Assembly: GCF_033954835.1 (NCBI RefSeq)
Contig: NZ_CP121471.1
Coordinates: 3,156,501 to 3,220,500 of the forward strand
DNA: 64,000 nucleotides
Direction of reading: 5' to 3'
Origin: Thiorhodovibrio frisius
Lineage (GTDB): Bacteria; Pseudomonadota; Gammaproteobacteria; Chromatiales; Chromatiaceae
The notes below the pieces were generated by a model, which was not told where the DNA came from, searched no databases, and was given only the letters and a program-made list of their open reading frames with translations. Made by a program: the position numbers and the translations under genes. Shown piece after piece: positions 1 through 10,897 of this stretch (position 1 is the first letter of the stretch; each line of letters opens with the position of its first letter).

Positions 1-1
1 G

Positions 2-1855
2 TGGAACTGGGTTCTCGGCTCCGGAGTCTGGTCTCATCGCGTTGCCTTTTACTCGCGCAACGACATCAATCAGATGCTGAAGTCTGTACTGGAAGAGAAC
101 CCGGACTTTGTCAGCGTTTATACCGTCTGGGAGCCAGATGCCTTCGATGCCCAGGACGAGTTCTATGTGAATACCCCGGGCACTGATGACAGCGGGCGTT
201 TCATGACCGATTGGACCCGCGGTGGGGATGGCGCCGCCGTCTTGGCCGCCGTGACCGATTACGCTGAATCCGGGGCGGGCGATTTCTACCAGATTCCCAA
301 GCAGACTGGCCAAGAGGCGATCATCGACCCGCGCATGGAGCAGATTCAGGGTCAGGAGAGCATGATCACCTCGCTAGTCGCGCCGGTGATGCTCGAGGGT
401 GGTTTTCGCGGCATGGTGGGCATCGATGTGCGCCTGAGCGAGCTCCAGCGCATGGTCGAGCAGGCCGCGCAGGATCTTTTCGATGGCGAGGCCAGCGTGG
501 CGGTGCTGTCCCACAATGGCACCGTCGTGGCGACCAGTCGCAACCCTCAGCTGATTGGCGAGAATGTTTCCGGACTGCACCGACAGGGCGATCAGGTCGC
601 TCAGGCTGTTGCCCGTGGTGAGTCCCTGCAGATCGAGTCCGTCTCGCCCTCGGGCGCAGAGGAAATCTTCACCCTGGAACCGATCAAAGTCGGTCATACC
701 ACTGCACCCTGGGCGGTGCAGATCAAGGTGCCAATGGCCAAGGCACTCGCCATGGGACAGGAAGCGGCGGCTGAGACACAGCACGCCGCTGCGGTCATGA
801 TCATCGTCTCGATCATCAGCGTGCTTGCCGGTGTCGCTGGCATGTCCTGGCTCGCCCACGCCATTGTGCGCCGGGTGAAAACAGCTAGCGGAACCATGAC
901 CGAGATCGCCGACGGCGATGGCGATCTGACGCATACCCTGTCGGAGACTGGAAACGATGAGCTGGCCGAACTTGCACACGCCTTTAACCGATTCCAGAAA
1001 CGGGTGCGCGATCTCGTTGGGCAAGTGATTGACGCCAGCCAGCGCGTGGCCACCGCAGCCGAGGAACTGACCGCAACCAGCAGTTCCACCAGCGATCAAA
1101 TTGGTCGGCAGCAGTCGGAATCCGATCAAGTGGCGACGGCGATGAATGAAATGACCGCCACCGTCGCCGAGGTAGCGCGCAATGCGGCCGAGGCGGCCGA
1201 GGCGGCACGTGCAGCCGATCAGGAAACCCAGCAGGGCCAGTCCACCATGAGCGAGGCAGCGTCGCTTATCCAGACCACGGCGCGTCAGATTCAATCGACG
1301 GCGGAAGCAGTCGGGCGACTGTCGCAGGATGCCAACAACATCGGCCAGGTGCTCGACGTCATTCGCGGCATTGCCGATCAGACCAACCTGCTTGCGCTCA
1401 ATGCCGCCATTGAGGCCGCGCGGGCCGGTGACCAAGGCCGTGGCTTCGCGGTCGTGGCCGGGGAAGTGCGCACCCTGGCCAGCCGCACCCAGGATTCCAC
1501 CACCGAAATTCAGACCATGATCGAGCGCCTGCAGGAAGGCAGCAATCAGGCAGTCAGCGCCATGGACCAGGCACGCGGACAGATCGACAAGAATGCCGAG
1601 ATGGCTGAGGGCGCGCGCGCTGGTCTGGTCAGCATCGCCGAGGCGGTCGCGCTGATTCGGGACATGAATATGCAGATTGCCAGCGCGACCGAGGAGCAAA
1701 GCTCGGTCGCCGAGGAAGTCGACCGCAACCTGGTCAACAGCGCCCAGGCAATGGATCAGATCGCCACGGGTTCACGCGAGATCAACAACGCAGCGGCAGA
1801 GTTGGCGCAGCTCGCGATCGACCAACTCGAACGGGTCGGGCGCTTTAAGGTATGA
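2..1855 (+). CDS. Methyl-accepting chemotaxis protein (5' end outside window)
   Basis: Chemoreceptor that relays periplasmic ligand binding to the CheA-CheW signalling array. The reading frame is open from base 2, so the true start lies upstream; 617 codons are visible. The first ~240 residues resemble a dCACHE-type periplasmic sensor. A membrane segment follows at about residues 260-285 and then a HAMP region ending near residue 335. The rest is a long coiled-coil signalling domain with the conserved hairpin tip [20 protein letters not shown] and [15 protein letters not shown]. The family is clear; the ligand cannot be told. The missing part should hold the first transmembrane helix. No che genes are adjacent, so this looks like an orphan receptor. 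Confidence 0.93.
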   Translation, partial: WNWVLGSGVWSHRVAFYSRNDINQMLKSVLEENPDFVSVYTVWEPDAFDAQDEFYVNTPGTDDSGRFMTDWTRGGDGAAVLAAVTDYAESGAGDFYQIPKQTGQEAIIDPRMEQIQGQESMITSLVAPVMLEGGFRGMVGIDVRLSELQRMVEQAAQDLFDGEASVAVLSHNGTVVATSRNPQLIGENVSGLHRQGDQVAQAVARGESLQIESVSPSGAEEIFTLEPIKVGHTTAPWAVQIKVPMAKALAMGQEAAAETQHAAAVMIIVSIISVLAGVAGMSWLAHAIVRRVKTASGTMTEIADGDGDLTHTLSETGNDELAELAHAFNRFQKRVRDLVGQVIDASQRVATAAEELTATSSSTSDQIGRQQSESDQVATAMNEMTATVAEVARNAAEAAEAARAADQETQQGQSTMSEAASLIQTTARQIQSTAEAVGRLSQDANNIGQVLDVIRGIADQTNLLALNAAIEAARAGDQGRGFAVVAGEVRTLASRTQDSTTEIQTMIERLQEGSNQAVSAMDQARGQIDKNAEMAEGARAGLVSIAEAVALIRDMNMQIASATEEQSSVAEEVDRNLVNSAQAMDQIATGSREINNAAAELAQLAIDQLERVGRFKV

Positions 1856-2117
1856 CCTCGGCCTCCGCATCGGGGCTCCCGGGATTGGTGCTCATCATAA
1901 AATCACGCTCAAACGGGCTTCAGCGGCAGGCAGAGATCAATTTTGCTGCAAGAAATCTTGCTGTACGCCCTAGCTTTTAGCATACTGCGCCCTGTGCAGT
2001 GTTTCCTCGTAGTATTCCGGTAGTGCCTCTATCCAGCATCTGTGGCAGATCCTTCCGAAATATCTCGATAGTCGTCTGCATCAACACAGGTTCAATTTCA
2101 CCCAAGAGGTAATCGTA

Positions 2118-2321
2118 ATGGCTACAGGTACAGTTAAGTGGTTTAGTGACGAAAAGGGTTTTGGCTTCATCGCCCCTTCCGACGGCAGCAAAGACGTTTT
2201 CGTCCATCATAGCGCCGTCCAAGGCTCTGGCTTCAAGTCACTCGCCGAAGGGCAAACCGTCACCTATGAGGTCGAGCAGGGCCCGAAAGGTCCAAGCGCA
2301 GCCCAAGTCGTTCCCCAGTAA
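2118..2321 (+). CDS. Cold-shock domain protein, CspA family
   Basis: A 67-residue single-domain nucleic-acid-binding protein, the usual CspA length. It begins MATGTVKWF, with RNP1 (KGFGFI) and RNP2 (VFVHHSAV) motifs intact, so it should bind single-stranded RNA or DNA in the cytoplasm as an RNA chaperone. An AAGAGG ribosome-binding site lies about 9 bases before the ATG. About 260 bases without a gene precede it, consistent with a long untranslated leader as in cold-inducible csp genes, but cold induction is inference. It converges on the MscS gene, with a GC-rich hairpin between. The paralogue letter cannot be assigned from sequence alone. Confidence 0.95.
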   Translation: MATGTVKWFSDEKGFGFIAPSDGSKDVFVHHSAVQGSGFKSLAEGQTVTYEVEQGPKGPSAAQVVPQ

Positions 2322-2333
2322 GTGTTATCGGGC

Positions 2334-2363
2334 CAGCACAGCCTAGCCCAGCACAGCCTTGCC
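2334..2363 (+). repeat. Two tandem 15-bp direct repeats
   Basis: The unit CAGCACAGCCTAGCC at 2334-2348 is followed directly by CAGCACAGCCTTGCC at 2349-2363, with one difference. It lies just after the cold-shock gene and before a hairpin. No function can be assigned. Confidence 0.6.
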
Positions 2364-2365
2364 CA

Positions 2366-2387
2366 GCGCGGCCTATCAAGGCCGCGC
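2366..2387. terminator. GC-rich hairpin between convergent genes (terminator-like, no T-tract)
   Basis: A perfect 8-bp stem, GCGCGGCC / GGCCGCGC, with a 6-base loop TATCAA. It sits between the convergent cold-shock and MscS-type genes, where a bidirectional terminator would be expected. There is no U-tract on either side, so it is not a textbook intrinsic terminator. It may act with Rho or protect 3' ends. Confidence 0.4.
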
Positions 2388-2508
2388 ACTCTTGCGGGTG
2401 AGAGTCCCGCCTGAGTCACCCTGGGCCCCGAGCCCAATATGGCGCTGACCAGCATCCACCCAAAATCACTCCATTTCCCGCAACTGGCCTACCAAGGCTT
2501 AGGCACCC

Positions 2509-5289
2509 TCAGCCAGACGCATGCTGGCTCGCGGGCACGGCAGTAAAAGCCGCAGCTGCCATGGGCGCACGACGCAGAATCAGCTCCTGGGTCGGATAGG
2601 CAAACTCGATGCCAACCTCCTCAAAGCGGCGATGGATGCCGAGGTTGATGCCCTGCTGGATGTCCATGTAAATGGCGTAATCCGGCGTTAGCACGTAGTA
2701 GACAATCTCAAAGTTGAGGGAGAAATCGCCGAAGGCGAAGAAGTGCGCGCGATCAAAGCGCGTCTGCGGCTGCTCCTCAATGGACTGGCGAATCATGTCC
2801 GGGATGCGCTCGAGCAGCTCCCTTGGGGTCTGATACACCACTCCAATGTTGAACGAGATCCGGCGCTCTCTGAAGTATTTGAAGTTATGGATACGGCTGT
2901 TGAGCAGATCGCTGTTTGAGAGCACGACCTGCTCCCCGGAAAGACTGCGGATGCGGGTGGTCTTGATGCCAATTAGCTCAATGGTGCCGACGGTCTCGCC
3001 AGCCTTGACGAAATCGCCGACGCGAAACGGCTTGTCGAGGATAATCGCCATGGAGCTGAACACATCGCCCAGAATGTTCTGCACCGCGAAGGCGACCGCC
3101 AAGCTGCCCACACCGAGCGCGCCGACCAGGCCGGCAACCGGGTACCTGAAGTAAACGAGCAGCGAGACCACCACGCTGATCCAGATACCGACCCGAATGA
3201 AAAACATCAGCAGACCGTAGCCGGTCACCGTTGATGGATCACGCATCTCCTGGCGCGTGCGCTTGCGGCTGAAGTAATCAAACATGGCCGCGTTGGCCCA
3301 TGCGCCGAGTTGCATGTAGAAGGCGATGACCAACAGGGTCCAGAGCCAGTCTTTGACCGTTGGGCTGGCCAACCCGGAAAAGACCATGGCCACATAAAAG
3401 GCCGCGATCAGCACGAATAGCTGACTGGTATTGCCGGCAATAGCCGTCAGCGCCAAACGCAGATCCCGTTGCTCGGCCTCTGCCAAGGTGGTATCAAGCT
3501 TTCGCAGCGCCCGGCGCGCGAGCACCCGCACGGTCGGCAGGACGAGCAGTACGAGGGTGAAGATCACCAGAGCAAGGGCCAGTTCCCGCACCCGGATGCT
3601 TTGGTCGTTGATCACGATCAGCTCGGCATCCCACCAGCCCGCCATCGCCTCCTTGGCCTGGAGCCATTGCAGGCTGACGTTCGTGTTCTCGACCAACCCC
3701 TCGAGTTGGTGGCGTATACCCTGCAGCAGCGCGATCAGCTCGTCCTTGGTCTCGAGCAGTTCGCGGCCATGCTGCTCGGCGGCATCCAGCGCGGCGGCAC
3801 GCGCTGTCATGGCCTCGCGCACCTGCGTATCCAGCGTCGGGTCGCGCAAAGCGCGTGACTGGGTGAGCTGAATCGCACGCAGGGCATTGAGGCGGCGCTC
3901 GATGTCGTCCTTCTCGGCGCGCGCCTCGTTGAGCGCCTTGATGGCATCGCGCAGTTGCTCGGCACCATTGATGGAATCGGGCGACTGCATCATCTCGAAG
4001 CGTGCCTGCCATAACTGGCGCATCTGTCCAAGATCGGTGATTGCAGCGGTCAGGGAGTCGACCCCGTTGCGCGCCGCGTCGAGTTGGGCCTGACGCGCCG
4101 TCACCCAGGCTTCTAGTGCGGCCTTGTCGGCATCCTCCGTGGCATCAGCCAAGCGGCGCCGCGCCTCGTAGAGCGCGGACTCGGCCCGGTCCCCGTCACG
4201 CTCCAGCGCCTCGATCTGCTTGCGCATCTCGGCTTCGGTGTCCGTCAGTTCCGCCAGGCGCTGCTCGAGCATCTCCGGCGAAAGCTCCGCGCGCGCGTCG
4301 AGAAACGCCAGGCGCGCCTCCAGCACTTGCTGCTCGGCTTCGGCCAGATCATTGTCTTGGCGCGCCAGCGCCACCGCGCCTTCGCCCGCCGTGAGCTGCT
4401 GGCGGGCGAGCAATTCGCGCAGTCGCGCCAGCTCCAGCGTCCGCGCCAGCGCGGCGCGCTCGGCTTGCGGCATGTCGTCATCCTCGGCCGCGGCCATTTG
4501 ATCGCGCGCGGTGCGTCGCTCGCGCACTGCGCTGGTGACGGCCTTCTCCAGCGTCACCAGACGCCGCGATGCCGTATCCAGGCGGGTCTCGGCAACGTCT
4601 TCCATGGCCTGCTTCAGGCCGAGTTCGGCCTGTTGCTGGTCGAGCTGCGAAATGGAGAACGGCGGTTCCAGCGCGACACCCTCCTGCTTGATGGTTTCAA
4701 GCTGCGCCTGCCGCTGCGCGACCTCGTTGCCGATGTCCGCCATGCGCTCGGCAAGGGTCGCGCGGCGCTGCACGGCGATGCGCAACTGGCGCAGAAGCTC
4801 GATTTGGCCGGCGATCGCCTCGGCCGCAGCATCTGGCGTCGACGATTGGACCTCCGAGTCCGGGCCGGAGTCAGAGTCGGATTCAGATCCGGACTCCTGC
4901 GCATCTAGCCCCCCGGCCGCCTCTTCGGCGCCTACGCCGGTCTCAGCCGCCGCAGCCGCTTCGGCCTGCGCCTGTTCAAGCGCGTTTTCCAGCTTGGACA
5001 GTCGGGTATTGATCAAATCGATGCCGGCCTGGAAATCTTCTGCCGAGCGCATCGGCTGCGGCAGCCCGGGCAGCCCAATCGCGGCGGGATCGAAAGCCAA
5101 GGTCGAGTTATCGCGCACGTCCTCGGCATCCTTATCCGCGGCCTCGGCCTTCGTCTCGGCGCTGGTATCTGCGCCGGTCTCGCCAGCTGTTTCAGCGCTC
5201 GTCTCGGCGTTTGCCTCGGTGCTTTCGGCGAGCACGGACAGCGGCAGCAGGAGAAGCGACAAGGCAACGAAAAGGATTCTGAAATTCAT
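2509..5289 (-). CDS. Large MscS-family mechanosensitive channel protein
   Basis: A 926-residue inner-membrane protein expected to gate ions during osmotic downshock. The chosen ATG at 5289 gives a clear signal peptide (MNFRILFVALSLLLLPLSVLA). A longer frame upstream gives an implausible N-terminus. After the signal come low-complexity Ala/Glu/Thr and Ser/Asp stretches, then about 400 residues of charged coiled coil, presumably periplasmic. Several membrane helices follow, and the MscS core starts near residue 735 (AVQNILGDVFSSMAIILDKP, FRVGDFV). This layout matches the MscK-like long subgroup rather than the ~290-residue MscS. A second protein of this type lies at 27727-31203. Substrate and gating threshold cannot be read from sequence. 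Confidence 0.88.
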   Translation of the reverse strand: MNFRILFVALSLLLLPLSVLAESTEANAETSAETAGETGADTSAETKAEAADKDAEDVRDNSTLAFDPAAIGLPGLPQPMRSAEDFQAGIDLINTRLSKLENALEQAQAEAAAAAETGVGAEEAAGGLDAQESGSESDSDSGPDSEVQSSTPDAAAEAIAGQIELLRQLRIAVQRRATLAERMADIGNEVAQRQAQLETIKQEGVALEPPFSISQLDQQQAELGLKQAMEDVAETRLDTASRRLVTLEKAVTSAVRERRTARDQMAAAEDDDMPQAERAALARTLELARLRELLARQQLTAGEGAVALARQDNDLAEAEQQVLEARLAFLDARAELSPEMLEQRLAELTDTEAEMRKQIEALERDGDRAESALYEARRRLADATEDADKAALEAWVTARQAQLDAARNGVDSLTAAITDLGQMRQLWQARFEMMQSPDSINGAEQLRDAIKALNEARAEKDDIERRLNALRAIQLTQSRALRDPTLDTQVREAMTARAAALDAAEQHGRELLETKDELIALLQGIRHQLEGLVENTNVSLQWLQAKEAMAGWWDAELIVINDQSIRVRELALALVIFTLVLLVLPTVRVLARRALRKLDTTLAEAEQRDLRLALTAIAGNTSQLFVLIAAFYVAMVFSGLASPTVKDWLWTLLVIAFYMQLGAWANAAMFDYFSRKRTRQEMRDPSTVTGYGLLMFFIRVGIWISVVVSLLVYFRYPVAGLVGALGVGSLAVAFAVQNILGDVFSSMAIILDKPFRVGDFVKAGETVGTIELIGIKTTRIRSLSGEQVVLSNSDLLNSRIHNFKYFRERRISFNIGVVYQTPRELLERIPDMIRQSIEEQPQTRFDRAHFFAFGDFSLNFEIVYYVLTPDYAIYMDIQQGINLGIHRRFEEVGIEFAYPTQELILRRAPMAAAAFTAVPASQHASG

Positions 5290-5648
5290 GAGCAGTCCAC
5301 AAAGGTCGAATGGGAGTCTTGGCGATAGGACGACGGGGCGCGATTCAGGCGCCCGCGAATCGCTAGCCGCGGTCAGCGGGCTGCTGACCGGGATGATGAC
5401 GTTGCCGGCAGGCACGCGAGTATTCGCAGTCATTGTAACCGGCTTTCTTGTCCGAGCTCTCGCACACAAGACCAGCGCTGCTCGATCCTCAAGCACCGAT
5501 TATTCGGCCCAATGCCTGACTCAAGGTTCCCGGTCAGGGCGCTTCATCGCTTGTCACCCATTCGGGGGGCCAGTACATTGCCATTCAGGAATCAACCAAT
5601 AGATGATCAACCGGGCCGCAAGACGGGTCCAGCCTGCCGGGCCGCAGT
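5290..5648. other. Intergenic region between divergent MscS gene and hsdM
   Basis: 359 bases between two divergently read genes, so it should hold promoters for both. I see no convincing -35/-10 pair, no RNA gene and no strong repeat. Reading frames across it have no recognisable domains. The hsdM start is preceded by GC-rich sequence with no clear Shine-Dalgarno. Confidence 0.4.
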
Positions 5649-8059
<2,411 letters not shown>

Positions 8060-8060
<1 letters not shown>

Positions 8061-8404
8061 TGGATTCGGATATTTGCGCGGACATCAAGGCCATCTTGAG
8101 CCAGGCCAGAGGCAAGACCGCCCAAGCGGTCAACTCGGCCATGGTCGAAGCATACTGGCGTATCGGGCAACGGATCGTCGAGGAAGAACAAGGTGGATCG
8201 GAAAAAGCCACCTATGGAGAGGGTCTTCTGAAGGCACTCTCCAAGGAACTTGGCGCCAGCTTGGGGAAGGGGTTCTCTTACCCGAATCTCCGCAACTTCC
8301 GTCAATTCTTCCTCACCTACCCGGAGGGCTCAAATTGCTACGCACTGCGTAGCAATTTGAGCTGGACTCACCACCGCCTCATCATGCGCGAGGTGCGTTT
8401 GTGA
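8060..8404 (+). CDS. Truncated DUF1016 N-terminal domain protein (YhcG-like), between hsdM and hsdS
   Basis: A 114-residue protein matching the N-terminal domain of DUF1016/YhcG proteins: YWRIGQRIVEEEQ, then GKGFSYPNLRNFRQFFLTYP, then LSWTHHRLIMR. Full family members have roughly 340 residues and carry a C-terminal PD-(D/E)XK nuclease domain. That domain is absent here, so nuclease activity is not expected. The frame stops right after the LSW..HRL..R block. An alternative GTG start is at 8057. Its first codon overlaps the hsdM stop and its stop overlaps the hsdS GTG start (GTGA), so it is wired into the operon. Its first and last ~19 bases resemble each other (8042-8060 and 8386-8404). It may be a remnant or a recruited accessory domain. 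Confidence 0.75.
8328..8362. repeat. 35-bp palindrome: 17-bp perfect inverted repeat around one base
   Basis: GCTCAAATTGCTACGCA is followed by C and then its exact reverse complement. It lies in the coding sequence of the DUF1016_N fragment, 39 bases before the hsdS start, where conserved family sequence would normally run from the TYPE block to LRS.LSW. In RNA it would form a very stable hairpin just before hsdS. Confidence 0.85.
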
Positions 8405-9753
8405 GCCTAAACTCACAGTACTCTAGCTATCGTGACTCTGGCATTAGCTGGCTTGTCCAAGTTCCTACTCATTGGAAGGTAACCAAAGTAAAGCACGAGG
8501 CGCCTTTCCAAGTTGGCTGGACACCTCCAACCAAAAATGATGCAAATTTCGAGGGAAATAACCTTTGGGCGAATATATCCGACCTCAAATCAAAGGTAAT
8601 TCTCGACACGGCGAAACGAATTTCAGATGCCGCTGCTTCCACGGCATCTATGGAAATAACACCGAAGGGATCGCTACTCTATAGCTTCAAGCTCTCAGTT
8701 GGAACCGTCGCTTTTGCTGGCACAGACATGTACACCAACGAAGCCATAGCTTCGTTTCTGGACGACACTGGCCTCCCGCTTGACTACCTGTACTACGCCT
8801 TTCCGATTTTTGTCATTCAGAATGCTGCTACCAATATTTACGGAGCGCGCATTTTAAATCAGGAATTGATCAAGAATGCAGACCTACTCGCCCCGCCGTT
8901 CGAGGAGGCTTTGCAAATCGCCAAGTTCCTCGACTACGAAACGGCGAAGATCGATGCGCTGATCGAGAAGCAGCAGCAACTCATCGCCTTGCTCAAAGAG
9001 AAACGTCAGGCCGTCATCAGCCATGCAGTCACCAAAGGCTTGAACCCCGACGCCCCTATGCGCGATTCCGGCGTCGAATGGCTAGGCGAGGTTCCGGCAC
9101 ATTGGAAAGTGGTGCGGCTCAAACACTTAACGCACGGCGCCACATCAGGCCCCTATGGTTCGTCCCTCACCAAGGCGATGTACTCGCAGAGCGGTATCCG
9201 AGTCTATGGCCAGCAACAGGCAATCGCTGGTGACTTTGCTGTTGGTGACTACTACATTACCGAGCGAAAGTTCGCTGAGATGACCCGTTATGAAGTCTTT
9301 CCGGATGATGTGCTGATAACCGTGATGGGCACCATTGGGAGAGTGGCGGTAGTCCCCATGAATGTCGAGAGGGGCATCATCAACCCACGGTTGGTAAGGT
9401 ACAAGGCCGACATGACAAGAATCCTCCCCGCCTTTCTCTGTCAGTCGCTTTTGGGCGATCTGAGCCAGGCTAGGATGAAGCTTACGGCCCAGGGATCGAC
9501 AATGGAAGGGTTGAATATGCAGATCCTCGGTAATCTCCCCGTTCCATATCCTCCTCTGAATGAGCAGGCTGAAATACTCGCCGAAGTAGATCGAACTGGT
9601 CGAAAGCTCGACAAACTAATCGAGAGTTCCAGTCAAGCCACCGAACTCCTTCGCGAACGACGCACCACCCTCATCTCCGCCGCCGTCACCGGCAAAATCG
9701 ACGTGCGTGGCTGGAAGGCCCCTGATGCCGCAGCCCAAGCAGAGGCCGCATGA
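8401..9753 (+). CDS. hsdS: Type I restriction-modification specificity subunit S
   Basis: A 450-residue DNA-recognition subunit with the usual two-half structure. Each half starts with the same block, RDSGISWLVQVPTHWKV near residue 11 and RDSGVEWLGEVPAHWKV near residue 221, followed by a variable target-recognition domain. The conserved helical spacers are at about residues 180-215 (EKQQQLIALLKEKRQAVISH) and 390-440 (LLRERRTTLISAAVTGKI). It should set a bipartite recognition site for the HsdM and HsdR complexes. The GTG start overlaps the preceding stop in GTGA, implying coupled translation. The first half has lower GC and less biased codons than its neighbours, consistent with target-recognition-domain exchange. 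The recognition sequence cannot be inferred. Confidence 0.95.
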   Translation: MSLNSQYSSYRDSGISWLVQVPTHWKVTKVKHEAPFQVGWTPPTKNDANFEGNNLWANISDLKSKVILDTAKRISDAAASTASMEITPKGSLLYSFKLSVGTVAFAGTDMYTNEAIASFLDDTGLPLDYLYYAFPIFVIQNAATNIYGARILNQELIKNADLLAPPFEEALQIAKFLDYETAKIDALIEKQQQLIALLKEKRQAVISHAVTKGLNPDAPMRDSGVEWLGEVPAHWKVVRLKHLTHGATSGPYGSSLTKAMYSQSGIRVYGQQQAIAGDFAVGDYYITERKFAEMTRYEVFPDDVLITVMGTIGRVAVVPMNVERGIINPRLVRYKADMTRILPAFLCQSLLGDLSQARMKLTAQGSTMEGLNMQILGNLPVPYPPLNEQAEILAEVDRTGRKLDKLIESSSQATELLRERRTTLISAAVTGKIDVRGWKAPDAAAQAEAA

Positions 9754-9792
9754 GCGCCGATACCAAAGAAGCCGCCTGTTTTTGGCTTTTTG

Positions 9793-9910
9793 GCTCCCAC
9801 GCTCCAGCGTGGGAGCAAGTCACGACGCTCCAGCGTCTCGTGGGCGATGGGTACGTATAAGACGCGCCGCTGGAGCGGCAGCACTGCATTCCTACGCTAG
9901 AGCGTGGGAA
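9793..9910. repeat. Cluster of four REP-like palindromes
   Basis: Four short palindromes in 118 bases share the core CGCT-(CC/GG/AG)-AGCG. 9793-9816 has an 11-bp perfect stem (GCTCCCACGCT / AGCGTGGGAGC). 9821-9842 is an imperfect stem around GACGCTCCAGCGTC. 9866-9879 is GCCGCTGGAGCGGC. 9889-9910 has a 10-bp stem with one T-G pair (TTCCTACGCT / AGCGTGGGAA). They lie just after hsdS and resemble the REP-type extragenic palindromes found dispersed in many proteobacterial genomes. No REP-associated transposase gene is nearby. Confidence 0.75.
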
Positions 9911-10009
9911 CGAGAGAGAGACCAGGACTCAGCAATCCCGCGCAGCGCCACCAGCTCGCCGCTGACGCCAAAAACTGAGCAAAGGCGCTCAAAGTGGCGG
10001 TACATACGC

Positions 10010-10291
10010 CTAGGCAGCGTTGGATACACATATGTCGACATGCAGCCCAGCCGTTGATGCCATGTTGACCAAAACATCAAAACTGAACAGGTTGATCTTT
10101 CCGCGCATCAGGTCGGATACCTGCGGTTGCGTAACACCAAAGAGCGATGAAGCCTCTGCCAGACTCATGCCGGATCGTTCGATGGTGCTCTTGAGCGCCA
10201 TCATCAGTGCTGAGCGCAACTTCATATTTTCAGCCTCCATGTGTGTGCCCTCAATAGCGTCCCACACACTGGCGAATCGTTCGTTGCTCAC
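10010..10291 (-). CDS. XRE-family antitoxin of a HigBA-like toxin-antitoxin pair
   Basis: A 93-residue DNA-binding protein. The chosen start is the GTG at 10291, which overlaps the toxin stop in GTGA and has an AAGAGG ribosome-binding site about 9 bases upstream. It begins with the family pattern SNERFASVWDAIEG and then MKLRSALMMALKSTIERSGM. A helix-turn-helix follows (LAEASSLFGVTQPQVSDLMR, then GKINLFSFDVLVNMA). It should neutralise a Gp49/HigB-like toxin and repress the pair's promoter. No defect is visible, although the toxin gene before it is broken. A lone antitoxin could still act as a regulator or block related toxins. Confidence 0.85.
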   Translation of the reverse strand: MSNERFASVWDAIEGTHMEAENMKLRSALMMALKSTIERSGMSLAEASSLFGVTQPQVSDLMRGKINLFSFDVLVNMASTAGLHVDICVSNAA

Positions 10292-10628
10292 GTTTGTAAA
10301 CCTCTTATCAGATCGAGATAGCGGTCCCTGGCCAAATCCAGATCCGCTTTCGCGGTTTTCTGCGTTTTTTTCTGAAAGCAGTGCAACACGTAGATGGCAT
10401 CTGATAACTTGGCCACATAGATGACTCGAAACGCACCATCCGCGTCCCGAATGCGGATTTCCCTGCCCCCCGCACCTACCTCCTTGATCGGCTTCCAGTC
10501 GTCGGGTTTCCTGCCCATGCTGTAAGCCGATCAAGCTGATAACCCGCTTCGCGCCGCGCTGCAGCGGGAAGATTGCGCAAGTCATCAAGGGCAGTGCCTC
10601 GGAATTCGACGGGTTTGGGATCAGCAAT
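10288..10628 (-). pseudogene. Decayed Gp49/HigB-like (RelE superfamily) toxin gene
   Basis: The intact family protein can be read only by joining three frames. From 10628 the frame gives ADPKPVEFRG, then LDDLRNLPAAARREAGYQLD. An extra A at 10523 shifts to a short piece (QHGQE). A second extra A in the run 10507-10509 shifts to PDDWKPIKEVGAGGREIRIR and on to the conserved tail (FRVIYVAKLSDAIYVLHCFQ). The codon where the family normally has ATG is ATT. A 76-residue frame from an internal ATG at 10518 covers only the C-terminal part. Toxins of this family are mRNA interferases acting with an XRE antitoxin. Two insertions plus the lost start codon argue for inactivation rather than one sequencing error. 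Confidence 0.75.
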
Positions 10629-10714
10629 TGGGCAAGTATTTTTTCAATCGCCTGAGATAGTGCAGACACTGTCTGCCAAATTGATCTGGTCACATTCCGC
10701 AGTCGAATGTTGCG

Positions 10715-10897
10715 CTATTGTTGTAGGCTATCTGCCTGATCACTGAGCACCTGCGCCACATCAGAGTCGAGCACAATTGCCGTGGTGGTGCCGTTGAATT
10801 CGCCGGCATACTTGCCTTGGATACCACCTTCCATCGCGGCGAAGTCGTACTCGTCCTCCATGTCGTCTTCCGGCTCAGTATCTGGCTTCGAATTCAT
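10715..10897 (-). CDS. Small acidic hypothetical protein upstream of the toxin remnant
   Basis: A 60-residue protein with an Asp/Glu-rich start, a central EGGIQGKYAGEF block and an IVLDSDVAQVL block. It resembles short antitoxin-like proteins with the pattern EYDF...GGVRGKY...VLDPDVA, but I know of no proven function for them. A good ribosome-binding site (AAGGAG, 10 bases before the ATG) supports translation. It lies 86 bases upstream of the decayed toxin on the same strand, so all three could share a transcript. The partner, if any, is not identified. Confidence 0.55.
   Translation of the reverse strand: MNSKPDTEPEDDMEDEYDFAAMEGGIQGKYAGEFNGTTTAIVLDSDVAQVLSDQADSLQQ

Noticed and set aside
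374-1699. Long minus-strand frame (441 codons) opposite the chemoreceptor gene
   Set aside because: It mirrors the codon bias of the real gene in high-GC DNA and has no recognisable domain.
4511-5602. Plus-strand frame of 363 codons opposite the MscS-type gene
   Set aside because: Ser/Ala-rich shadow of the coiled-coil coding region; no domain and no ribosome-binding site.
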